Shown one piece after another: positions 47,501-58,483 of a DNA stretch of 64,000 nucleotides. The position numbers were made by a program, and so were the translations under genes. Position 1 is the first letter of the stretch. Every line of letters begins with the position of its first letter. The stretch is taken from assembly GCA_973895155.1 (NCBI GenBank), contig OZ316894.1, forward strand, positions 4,774,001 to 4,838,000. The letters run 5' to 3'. This DNA comes from Marsupella aquatica. Its lineage: Eukaryota; Marchantiophyta. The notes under the pieces were generated by a model. That model made no database searches, was not told the DNA's origin, and saw only the letters and a list, made by a program, of their open reading frames with translations.

Positions 47501-48490
47501 AGCCTCTGGGGTTGGACCGTTTGGCCTTCCAAGGGCACTGTTGCCCAACAGTCTGGCCAAGGGTGGCCTGATATTATGGGGATTGTCCTTCCATACATGG
47601 GTGCCGTTGTTCTACCTATGACATTGATGGTTTCTGCACTTTGTGCTGAGAAAGCTGCATGCGAGCTTTTTGAAGGAGCAACCCGCAAGCCTGAGAATTT
47701 GCTGGCAAATGGAGCCAATGCCAAGAAAACAAATAGTGGTAGCAGAGTGAACTCCAGTATTGGCTTAGGAAGGCTTTTGAATGAGGATACCGGAGGTGAA
47801 GAAGGAAGGCCTCTCTTGGAAACTGTGGAGGGTACAAGTCTGTCAGCAGAAGAAGAGCTAGAAGCTGCTTCAGAGGACGAAGATGTGGCGGAGGCGAGGC
47901 AGGAGAGAGCGGAGAGACCAATTTGGTATTTTATGCATCGAAAAGTTCGGAAAGTGTATTTTGTTGCGTGCCTTATTATTGCAGCTTTACATTTGCGGGT
48001 AAGACGATCTTCTGCCTCTACCACAATTTATTTACTTATGATTGCGCTTAGGCTTGACGACAGCTATAAACTCTTCTGAAACAAATCTGAGTCATCATCT
48101 GGACCTCATTTTGGGGACTTAGTTCTTTCATCATGCCTAATATTATTTACTACAAGTATAGCAGTAGTGTGTTGGGATCATGATCAGTCATGTTCATTTA
48201 CAAAAATAAAAAATCTAAGCCACTTCGAACGATTTTAATAACGTTTGCCGATCAGGTAGATTTTGTTTTAGTTAATAACTCAGAAGGCAAGTCTATGCGC
48301 GTGAGGGTTCTTGCCCTGTAGCTAATATATATATATATATATTGTGGAACTTGTGCAGCTGTGTTTGTTTCTTGCTTCAGCGTATGGAGCACAATCAGTA
48401 TTTTTGTCTCCGATTTATGTGTGGACAGTGCCCACTTTAATTGTGGTCTCAATCTTAATGACATCCCAAATCAAGCCCAGGAACCTGTAA
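44538..48490 (+). CDS. Membrane calcineurin-like metallophosphoesterase, TMEM62-like
   Basis: Exons are 44538-44820, 45327-45568, 46289-47998 and 48359-48490, in phase, giving 788 residues. The start codon context is accATGg. Residues 1-26 form a signal peptide or anchor (MGFLETFVIWLAAISFISLS). All five metal-binding motifs of the calcineurin-like phosphoesterase fold are present: DLH at 57-59, GDLTD at 91-95 (completed across intron 1), GNHD at 137-140, the His of FGHFP at 236, and GHLH at 266-269. The sequence around WEWEMGDWR also matches plant homologues I recall. The C-terminal half has four or more hydrophobic segments (for example FLGYVAIGV, YIAFLLMFPWFWG, and SPIYVWTVPTLIVVSILM in the last exon). 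An acidic linker (EEELEAASEDEDVAEA) precedes the last ones. Substrate and compartment are unknown. An endomembrane location is inferred. Intron 3 has an AT microsatellite next to its acceptor. Confidence 0.93.
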
Positions 48491-50000
48491 CCAGAAGATT
48501 GGGTTGGAATTTTTTTACCTTTTGTACAGTTGCCCCATGTCTACTAAATATTATAGAACTTGGTTGTCAGCTTCCCACAGTTTCCCCAGCAGACAAAGCG
48601 CGAAAAGACCTTGATCGTCCCCTTCATAATCTGGACCGTCATACCTTGACATATGGAGTTGCGAGGTTGCATTGTATCAGTCGTCTAATTGATAACTATT
48701 TTTGCACTACAGTACTAATTTTTCCGCCATCAAGCAGCAGGCCAGGACCTGTTCCTTCGAACTGTAGCTGATTTGTCAATATCTGGGTTTTGAGCAAGTA
48801 AGCTGTACAAGATTGGAAAGCCCAAGGGATGTCAATTCAAAATCTCTCCCTGCTAGGCGGGGCCATACATGTCGTGTCTATTTCATTGACTTTTGGTGTG
48901 GCCGTCGAAGATTGCTTTCTTTACGAAGTGGACCACGATAAAGCGTCTTTGGTGTCTACTGGTGTTCGTGTCGAAACAAACAAATTTCTTGCAGATGTAT
49001 GCATTATCAAGTCCATCGAGGTGGATATGGATCGTGTAGACCCTCCAACCCAATCTTCGCTTGCTGGTAAGTCTTAAAACTTTCATGGCAGATATATTCT
49101 GTGATGATTCATATTTGAATTATTACAACATGGGTTCAATCGAAATAATCACTGAGAGTCGTCCTAGGTAGACACTCAGAAAGTAATTCCTTAGGAGAGT
49201 ATGGAAAGGGGCAATATCTACTGGAGTGGCTGTCGATTAGATTGGACTGACTGTAGCGTGTTTTTCAAACTGGTGGAAGGAATCTGGACAAAAGCTTGAC
49301 CAAATGGACCACAGTTGTCGTTCGACTGCTCTCTGTGTCGGTTGTGCATTGTCTTGAATTCTAAGATATATTTGCCATCTCGTCAATGTTGGAAATTCCA
49401 AGTGTATCAATCTTCTCCCTCTCTTCTCAACTTGGACTCCGATATGTTTTACTGCTTGACGAACAATCATACGTTACCGCGCACTCTCTCCTTGCTAATG
49501 CACTTCTAGCACACTACAAACAAAGTTTGTCAATTCTGTCCTAGACCCGAGTACTGGGTTTATAGTCCCCTCGTTGACAAACGTACATGTTGGGACATTC
49601 CAAGAGAGTGTAGTCAAGTTCATTTGCAAAATGCTCACTCAACTAATGGGGAGCTTCTAGGCTTGTGTTCTGTGCACTTTATCCTTCTGTAGAACAAAAA
49701 TTTCCTTAGAAAAACAAAATGACAGTTGTTCAAGGCAAGCAAATAGTCAGAGGAAAAATTAAAACAGGGCCGGCTATTTAAACTGAATGTGTCACCTATT
49801 GAGTATTTAGATCTTATATAAAGATGAGACTGGTCCGATTAACTTCTACAGTAGTGTTTTTAACTGGTCCTTTCTACCTTTGAAAGAGGGCCTGGAAAAG
49901 GCAGGTAGTGTTCCCTTTTGTAGATCCTTTGGTCTATCCCCTAAAATTAAAACACATTTATGCACTCTACCTTCTTGAAACGGAACTCGCCCCTCCAACT

Positions 50001-50194
50001 ACCTGAGTGGAGCAATGGTCAGCTCAGGTCGCCAGGGGTGACTTGTGACCAGCATGTCTCAAGTTCAATCCCTGCCCAGACAGTTCTACTCCTACGTGTA
50101 ATCCGGCTTTGGTTCTAAAATGTGTCAGGCAGGTCTATGTGTGACCACTTGGGGTGGGTCAAACGTGTCAGTTATAGGAATTATATAAAAAAAA
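50001..50194 (+). mobile_element. tRNA-derived SINE candidate
   Basis: Box A-like tggtcagctcagg (50016-50028) and box B-like agttcaatccc (50062-50072) are followed by about 110 bp of unrelated sequence and an A-rich end (ataaaaaaaag). A tRNA-like head, an unrelated body and an A-rich tail are the usual layout of a plant SINE. I see no certain target-site duplication. Confidence 0.5.
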
Positions 50195-50340
50195 GTCAAA
50201 AGGGAGAAAAGGCAGTTTCCCCTTTAAACAAATTTATAAAAAAAAACTCTCCTTCAACAAAACTAAACAAGGCATCTTTTATCTTCAAGTATCGAAAATG
50301 AAGAATGCACTCCCAAACACCTGAATTATGTAAACAGTAC

Positions 50341-50660
50341 TGTTATGGTTAACTCTTAAGTTTGGTTAACCTCTCTTAGGTTAACCAACACTAGGGTGTT
50401 AATGGTGAGTAGCCAAGACTCTAGTTTCTATTGATAATCTTGGAGACTAATGCTCATTGTTGAGGGAGCAAGCTAGGTTTAGGTGGACCATTCTTGGAGA
50501 GCTTGTACTTGGAGACTTGGTGTGGCTATGGTGGCCAAAGCTTAGTAAAGCTTGAGCATTCTATGGACGTAGATTTGACTAAGTGAACCACATATCTCCT
50601 GTGTCGGTGTAATTGCTTGTTGCTTGTCTCTTGTGTATCGTGTTGCCAGTTTTCCCAACA
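50341..50660 (+). mobile_element. Solo LTR, copia type, slightly decayed
   Basis: The 320-bp segment starts TGTT and ends AACA. It contains ctatggacgtagatttgac and agtgaaccacatatctcctg, the same R/U5-like signature as the LTR at 24182-24464. Flanking 5-mers agtac (50336-50340) and actac (50661-50665) match at four of five positions, fitting an old target-site duplication. No internal region or partner LTR is present. Confidence 0.6.
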
Positions 50661-51304
50661 ACTACATGGGTTACAACAACCACCTAAATCCAAGAGCAAA
50701 CAGCAAAGATTCCATCAAGGGGGAGAAGCCAAAAATTCTAGCCCAACTAAACCATGGAGTGAACCTAAATAGAGCAAGTGACATGCATTGTTTGCATTCA
50801 TTTGCATGTCAGTTTGCAAACTAAGGTAATTACCCTACCTTAGTAATGGGAGTTCCTTACCTTAGTTCCTACTCCCACCAACCTATGCCATACTGTAATA
50901 GCAATGAAACATAGTTTGGCTACTTCCTACCTGCAGAACTGAGGGAGCAAAACACAATGCTAAAATTCCCTAATCATGCAAATAAAGATTATTGAGGGGG
51001 CACAACCCAGCCGTGTGGAGTGTAGTTGTAGATCAGAAGGTTATGTGTACAAACCTGGTATCTTGATCCTTTTTGATGAGGAAAATGCATGCTGTCTTCT
51101 TGTGCCCCTGTCAAACCATGGAAAGAAAAACCTTCAAAATCAAATTTGGGAAAACAAACAAAATTAAATGTTGTATAATGGGGTCAAATTCAATTTCACA
51201 TGGATAGAAAAACAAAGAGAAAATTTAATAGGATAAAATAGAAATTTAATAATGACAACAGAAAAATAGCCTCCTGAGCTGGTCACGTGAATTTCTCCAT
51301 ATAG

Positions 51305-51690
51305 CACTTCCATATAATTAAAAGCAAAGGCTTCTCCTAGCAATAAAATGTCAACCATGGTGCACTTCCACATAATTGAAATGAAACGCTTACTTACCAA
51401 TAAAATGTCAAACATGGTGCACTTCTATATACTTGAAATGAAAGGCTTCCCCTAGCACTAAAGTGTAAAACATGGTTCACTTCCACATAAATGAAATGAA
51501 AGGCTTTACTTAGCAAATAAAAATGTCGACCGTGGTGCATTTCCATATAATAAAAATGAAAGGCCAAATTTAGCATTAAAGTGTCAAACATGAAGGGCTT
51601 TACTTAGCACTAAAATGTCAACCATGGTGCACTTTCCTCATAATTGAAATGAAAGAATTTACTTAGCAATAAAATGTCAAGCATACTTTC
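51305..51690. repeat. 58-bp tandem array, about seven copies
   Basis: Units of 55-60 bp contain cacttccacataattgaaat, gaaaggctttacttagca and aatgtcaaccatggtg. One unit is shortened to about 37 bp. The array continues at 52182-52232 after an insertion. Confidence 0.9.
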
Positions 51691-51697
51691 ACATAAT

Positions 51698-52181
51698 ATA
51701 TAATAAACTGCCAAAAAGCAGGGGGTGCTGAACTAGGAGACATGATCCCATAGGCCAAAAACCCAATCAAAGGAGAACAAGAAAAAGGTCCGAAAGCCAA
51801 AGGGCCAAAAGCCAAAAAGACCAGGCACAGGCCCAGCGCAAGGAAAACAAAAGACACACTAACCAAGAGTCTATGCAACGGCAAATTGAATAGCTTGGTA
51901 AAGCTCAGGCGTGAACTGCATAGGAGGGTCAATCAAGGGAATCCAACTACATGCCCGCAATCCAGCCGCCTCTCTAAGAAGAATAGTGAAGGCATGTGCC
52001 CGCTGAAGCGCACTAGACACCCGCTGTCTAAAAAGGCCGTGATAATAGACACGAAGGATAAGGCCGTCGCTTGACATAATGAACCGCACAAGAACAGAAA
52101 TGGTCATAGTCAAGTGCAACGCTCAAACTTTGCTGTGACTGTGAAATGGTCATAGTCAAGTGCAAACTCAAACTGATAGAA
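51698..52181 (-). mobile_element. 5'-truncated LINE inserted in the 58-bp array
   Basis: The insertion interrupts one array unit and is flanked by acataat on both sides (51691-51697 and 52182-52188), a target-site duplication. On the minus strand it starts truncated and has an open frame ending PPMQFTPELYQAIQFAVA and a stop near 51870. It then has a GT-rich 3' region with gattgggtttttggcctatg and ggatcatgtctcctag, related to the tails at 7497-7560 and 25639-25699. Near its 5' end, gaaatggtcatagtcaagtg is duplicated 46 bp apart. The protein fragment is too short to assign to a domain. LINE identity is inferred from the tail and the truncation. Confidence 0.6.
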
Positions 52182-52232
52182 ACATAATTGAAATGAAAGG
52201 CTTTACTTAGCAATGAAGTTGTGTCAAACTGC
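52182..52232. repeat. Continuation of the 58-bp array
   Basis: The remainder of the interrupted unit (acataattgaaatgaaaggc, then tttacttagcaat) resumes here, about 230 bp before the SMU2 start codon. Confidence 0.85.
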
Positions 52233-52461
52233 TGGGTTTATGTAAAGTTGCCCTCCAGTCATTTTGAACAGTGTAAGATTTCTGAGTTGATTTTCCTCTC
52301 CTTTCAGCCGACGTTTTCTCGTTGCAATTTGACAGTGTTTCTTCGACGCCTTCAAGTACATCGGAGCAGCGTTCGGAGTGGATGATGCACCATAGGTTTC
52401 GAAGTAGTGTTGATCACAAGGCTGCGAAGAGAGAAGAGTAGGGAAGGAGGGAATTCTGTTG

Positions 52462-55400
52462 ATGGGAATGGCGCTCGAGACGGAAGAAGATGAGTATGGG
52501 GAGGAGATGCCGATTTCCAATCCCCTTCCTCCTGCGCCTCGAGCAGGCGGTGGGGGCAAGGACAGGAGAGATCGTGATTACGGGAAGGAAAATGGAGATG
52601 GCGCTGCACGAGCAGCGAATCTGTCGAATGCAGATTTCAGGAAAATGGTCATGGAGACTCCTAGGAAAGGTGACGACAAGGGCAAGGATAAACCTCGCAG
52701 GTAACCCCGATCATTGTTGCCGCAATCGTGTAGACGGAAGATGATGCTGAAATACTCTGTCCCCACTTGTTCTGGGCCTGTGGCCCGTCCCGTTGCAGAA
52801 GTACCCAAATTTGCTAACTAAATTGAAGTGCTCACAGCGAGGCAAGGGCTTTGGAGGTCAAATAATTAGAACAGGGTGCTGCCACAATAGGCTTGACCTA
52901 AGAATTCTTTCTTAAATTCTTAACGATGAATGTACTGTTATGTGATCTTTCATAAGAAGGACTGTTAAGCCTATATACTTCAAGAATGCATTCTTCGTTG
53001 TACATTGTTAAGAGTACATTCTCATCAAAGCAAAAGCATTTTGACAAGAGAGGAGGAACTTATACCAGACAGGCAAGAGTATTTCTCATGAGGTATCCAA
53101 GATCCATGCTTCCGATACATGAGCAAATTTGGATTATTTTGAGGGGCAATATGTGTCCCGAGATCCAATAGGGTTTTAATGTTCACTTACAAACTACATT
53201 TCTGAGCGGAAAAGTCTGTACTTTGCCTCCATTTGTTATGAATTTTGCCAAACCTTGTATGTTTGCAGCCGCATTAAACGTGTGGAAGCAGCAGGAGATG
53301 ATGAGGACGAGAGACGTAATCAGCGAAAATTCAAAACCAAACCCAAAGAGTAATTATTTCGAACCTTTGTCATGAATTGTGATACATACTAAGTGGACTG
53401 CACGCCTACGATATAGAGTGTCGTGAGAACCTCGCATAATTTTAGGTTTATTTGAGTGAAGATACGGAAGCTCTAGTGACGTGGGTTAACTTTGGAGTCG
53501 TTTTGGGTCGCCTGGACTTCTATCATGGTCTTATTGTCAAGTCTGGACTTGTCTGTACTGTAGAACATGATTGCATTGATTTCAAGCTCGACCTACTGAG
53601 TAAACTATCAGTTCGGTTAGGAATCCCCAGCCGTAGGGAATGTCAATGCACAGTCTGATTCACATGGCAACAAATTAAGATGGGAAAATACAACAGGGAC
53701 ACTCACTGTCAGATAATTAATCAGGGAAGAGAAGCCAGAGGATCTGGACTTGCCAAGGTACCGCGATCGGGCAAAGGAGCGCAGAGAGGATGTTAATCCC
53801 GATTATGATCACACTGCATCGGAATTGGGGTCTCTACATGCTGTAGCTCCTCCTGGGACCGTTGATTTAAGGTATGCCTCTGCACCTTGATCCTGGACAT
53901 TCGTTAGGCAACTCCAGCCCATTAAGATCAAGTCACTTTCAAATCCTTGCGCTCTTTTGGTGTCACACGGTGGCTTGAATTCTTGACTCTAGAAGTTATA
54001 TGTTTTTCCCCGCAGTTGAGAGTGCTTCATGTTCTTAAAGTCTATTTTTGCGCTGACTCTATCTATGAGAGAGTTGTCCATGGCATACGTTGTAGTAGCG
54101 GTGACTTTTGCCCTCTGTTCTAATGTTTTCGGAATTGTCTAAAGAAGTTGGAAAAATCATGCTCCTCTAATCAGCCTACCACCATAATCAATTCCTCTGT
54201 TGTATTACAGGACGTCCGATGCTCACAGGATATCCATAGAGAACAGCAAGTACTTGGGAGGTAAATAGCATTGAAACAGTTGAGAAAGAGCCTGCTTATG
54301 GTTTCACATGGATCTCTTGGCATATCTACGTCGGAGAAAACATCCTTGTGTTGTACTGGGTTTCTCTGTTGCTAAGGGTCTTCAGTTCTTAGCACGTTCC
54401 TTTAACACTGCTTCCTGTTGCAGGTGATGTGGAGCACACGCACTTGGTGAAGGGTCTAGATTATGCATTACTTCACAAAATAAGGAGTGAAATCGATAAG
54501 CGACCCGAGGATCAAGAAGTAGTTGATGAAGGGAAAAGAAGGTGAGGTTGGGAAACCACGATACTTTACAAGTGTAGATAGTGCTCGTAAGTATTGGGCT
54601 TTTGTCGATTTTGGTTCGTAAAGAATTGTCAGGACTTTATTCCGTTGTTCATTCTGACAGACAATGATGCGTGCAAGAGAACTTGTTCCTTTAGAGAGAG
54701 TCACGTGCTTGATTGTTACGAAGTGAGCCTTTCGTTAATGATGAGTGGTGCGGCTGTACTTTCGCTGGCGTCCAATTTGACGGACGGATACTGACACTAT
54801 TGATTCTTCACAATCTGCAGGCAGCGGAAAGATGATCAAACAGTGGCGTTTCGCACTGCTACTGCCAAGGTAAGCGTTTGGTCACAGAATTGATCCTTGA
54901 AAACTCACAGAACTAAAATATTGGACATCTGAATGTAAGGAAAACGTTGTGTGCAGGTTTCATACAATGCTGTTTTGCACTAGTTTTCTCGAGTTCGTTC
55001 ACCGTATTGTCTACATTTGGAATGTGTACGTTTTACACTAAAATCCTTAACAAGATAAAAAAAAGAGTAAGAGCGTAAAATTCTCTGCTAACAATGATAG
55101 CAAATTTGCGTAAATGGTTTTAATTCGAACATTAGTCCTTCGCGGAAAACAAGCGACGTTTAAGTAAAGGGAATTTGCAATGAAAAAATAGGACACGCTA
55201 TAGATCGAATAAAGATTTGAGTAAAGTTGTGAAGAACCAAGGAGCAGAATGAATGTTTTTGAGGAAGTCACTGCTGGATCTTTGGTGCCAATTTGTTTTT
55301 CGAATCTCGAGATTTTGAGTTTATTTCCCTCTTCAAGAACAAGTAGCAGATGCGTATTCAAATCACCACCTCGGATACTATCAAGAAATATAGTTTAACA

Positions 55401-58400
55401 TTTTTAATTGGGTACTGGTGGACACCTGTCCGTTACTGTATCAGAATGTAAATGGAGTCCGATTATTTTAGCTTTGGTTGGCACGGACTAAACTCCAGTC
55501 AGAACTTTGGACAACGTATAGGCGATATTAGTGAGATGAGTTTAATCTTGCGTTTGTTTACGAACTCCTGTTCAACTTGTCAATCTAACTTCTCTGTCGT
55601 ACTGCTCTTTCAGCTCGTCCACCAATGGATAGTAAAACCACAAACCAGTAGCAAGCTGAATGAAATGTTCCTGCCTGGTCGGACTGCATTTGTGTTTGAC
55701 ATGGTGAGTCTTTTTGTTCAAAAGGTTTCGCTGAAGTGTGAAATTTTGCGAAGTACGTCTCTCCATGTATAACTTACCTGCTTCAATCTGACAGTCTGGA
55801 TTATTCTGTGCGTCCATCATATTTGACGACTTTTTTTTGAACTTCTGGCTGTGATATAATTTAAAGTTTGTGTCAAACAATTTTCAGGATGAGGAGTTTT
55901 CCCATGATATTCCAACAACTGTACAACGGAGTAAAGCTGATTGTCCGCTACCCCAGGTACAAATGCTTCATCTAAGTAGGAATCCACTTGGATGTGCTGG
56001 ACTTGTCCGTGTGGAGGTCAATAAGCCGATTTCTTGGCTGGTATACGAAGGATGCTTTTTATGGAGTTAATGTATATAAATCTTGAAACCCAGACGAACG
56101 GCCACATACTTGGGGAGCCAATTTATGAAATAGACGTCTCGATGAAGGTTGATGACTAGGTAGGATTCTTACTGCGTACAAGTCATTCATATTATAAGTA
56201 TCTTGAATGACGTCAGGTGCCTTACTGGAGGCAACTGTTTCGTGTTACCGAGGAGGATTCCTGTGTTCATGTGAATGAGATCAGGCTACTTTATCAAATA
56301 TACTGGAGAACTGGTTCTGGACAGAGGAGATATTTCTCCTCTATTATAAGATATTGATGTTAGTGACTGCAACTTGTCAACAGGAAACGGTTACTGTTGG
56401 AGTGGATGGGACTGTTTTGGAACGTATTTCGAAAATTATGGCATACCTTCGCTTGGGCACTTCTGGAAAGGTCTGCATCACTTTCCAAGATCTGTTCTGT
56501 GAGCTCTTTACCGATCAGGGAACATGCTATTTTGATTTTGAATTGCATTCAGTTTAATGATTCTTATATCTAATCTGTGTTTCTAAATTATGGCAATTGG
56601 TGGTGTGCTATCTTCCAGCTCAAGAAGAAGAAGAAGGACAAGGGTGACCTTCGAGGTATGAATGATAAGTTCTATCAAAACGCTTAACAATTTCTCTAAC
56701 ATGCATGTAGGGGAAGGACGTTATTGCTTAGCCCTGGTTTTCTCTGATCCACGGCTGGAATCCTCTCGGTGTGTTTACTCTCTAGAGCAGTCAAATTGCT
56801 GGGTTTACTTCTGGGCAAATACTCAGCGTCAAGTTTAACTCACTTCAGTCGTATTGCAGGTAAAGGCTTCTCGTTAGAGGATAATTCTCTGGCGGACGAG
56901 GCAGAGAAAGCTGCTCAGGCCATGGGTTTTTCCACTCGCCATCAAGACCCAGACGTCCTTCCACCTCCCCCACCCCGTAGACCACACTTCGATAATGCTG
57001 AACAGCCTGCAACCACAGTTCATCGGAGCATGGATGACAACATATTCGAAGATGTGGGAACTGACTATCATCCTCCTGCCGAAGACGGCAGTCCACTGTC
57101 CGAAGACATGGAGGAGTCTCCTCGAGACGGTGGGGAGAGGCTTTCGTACTTTAGCGAGCCTGCTTTTGGAGCTCCACCACATCAGATGGGCATCGAGTGG
57201 CATCAGCAGGTGAATATATCTCCGCGCAAACTGCGGACGCATTACTTATTACGACGACTGTAGCTTACTTTGAAATTCATTTAATCTTTTCAACTCTGCC
57301 GTTCTGTTGCAAACAACAGATTTTGGCCTCCTACTAAAGCTCGTGGTGGTTTACCCGGACAAGTATATAAGTTACTTCGTTGTAATGACTACCGAAACAG
57401 AGGGAGTGGAGCATTTTTTGTAACAAGAGCAAAGGATTAAATGACTGACATACGTTGATATGGGTCGCAGGGTCCTTATGATGGCATGGCACCAGGACCA
57501 GCATTACCTGTTTATCCTACCGGAGAGTGGAATGAATATCCACCACCTCCTCCGGAGCAATACGTGGGTCCTTGGCCTCCAGAGCAGTACCAGTACGCAG
57601 AAGCTTATGCGCAGGCTGAAGCTGAAGCTGAAGCTGAAGCTGAAGCTGCTGGCCAGCAAATAGCTCGAGATCCACGCTCGATGACTCAAGAAGAAAAAGA
57701 CAGAGGTCTGGGGTCGGTTTTCAAGCGTGATGATCAACGACTGTTGAGCCGACGAGAACGAGATGCAAGAGAAAAGGATCCAAACTTCATTTCAGAAAGT
57801 TATTCAGAGTGTTATCCAGGTTATCAGGAATACAATAGGGAGATCGTGGAAAGTGACGAAGATGAAGATCTCAGTAAAATGGACATGGGAGGCAGGGTAA
57901 GGCACCTCATTCTATCATTTGGGCTTGCATGAACTGTTTTCTTGGGGAATAGCTTCTCTTTAGGCGGGAGCTTTTTAATACTTTTCCCAATTTATTTTCC
58001 CCAGTTCAGCTCTAAGTGCTGTGGTGGAAGTTTCCCTCCTAGGATGAGAAATATAGTTGGGTTGTTGATCTCCTGTTGATACGTATCATTCTCAGTAGGA
58101 TTCATCACCCCCGAGAACCAAACCAGGTATCTATGTAAAGTTTGCTCCAAGTGTATATCTAAAGACTGATTTGGAAATTTTGCATGGTGCAGGCTAAAGG
58201 TCGGATGCACCGATGGGACTTCGAGACAGAAGAAGAGTGGGCAACTTACAACGAGCAAAAAGAAGCAATGCCAAAGGCAGCTTTTCAATTTGGAGTCAAA
58301 ATGCAGGATGGACGTAAGACACGGAAACAGAATAAAGAGCAGAAGCTCAATAATGAGCTTCATAAAATCAATCAGATACTAGATAAGAAGAAGAAGGATA

Positions 58401-58483
58401 AGTCTGGTGGGGGAGGAGGTTATGAAGACGATAGAGCAACCTTCGATGATGAGAGTCACCAGAACAAGCGACTTCGTGTGTAA
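52462..58483 (+). CDS. SMU2: RED/IK-type splicing factor (SMU2)
   Basis: Exons are 52462-52700, 53269-53349, 53725-53871, 54211-54260, 54424-54541, 54821-54869, 55614-55703, 55888-55956, 56384-56470, 56619-56655, 56860-57209, 57471-57896 and 58193-58483. All are GT-AG and phase-consistent, giving 677 residues. RED (IK; suppressor of mec-8 and unc-52 homolog 2 in plants) pairs with SMU1 in the spliceosomal B complex. The RED_N region covers about residues 60-310, with PEDLDLPRYRDRAKERREDV, KYLGGDVEHTHLVKGLDYAL, LHKIRSEI and KLNEMFLPGRTAFVFDM. A middle region is Pro/Glu-rich with an Ala-Glu repeat (about 530-540). The C-terminus carries the conserved GRMHRWDFETEEEWATYNEQ, AFQFGVKMQDGRKTRK and a lysine-rich end. 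Human RED is about 557 residues, so the middle is expanded. The ATG at 52462 has an in-frame second ATG two codons on. Confidence 0.96.
57615..57644 (+). repeat. In-frame GCTGAA hexanucleotide repeat in SMU2
   Basis: Five GCTGAA units encode alternating Ala-Glu within exon 12, followed by GCTGCT. Length polymorphism would leave the frame intact. Confidence 0.95.

Larger units (their letters stand above)
48491..51304. other. Gene-poor interval with SINE-like and LTR elements
   Basis: The 3' flank of the phosphoesterase gene contains an 82-codon ORF (48829-49077) with no recognised domain. Elements at 50001-50194 and 50341-50660 are listed separately. A purine-rich tract caagggggagaag at about 50717 resembles a retrotransposon polypurine tract but is not next to an LTR start. 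Confidence 0.5.

Noticed and set aside
46115-48079. 654-codon ORF taken at face value as one gene
   Set aside because: Its first 58 codons are intron 2 of the phosphoesterase gene and its last codons read into intron 3. Only 46289-47998 is exon.
48829-49077. 82-codon plus-strand ORF downstream of the phosphoesterase gene
   Set aside because: ATG start but no domain, in the 3' flank. It could be untranslated or random sequence.
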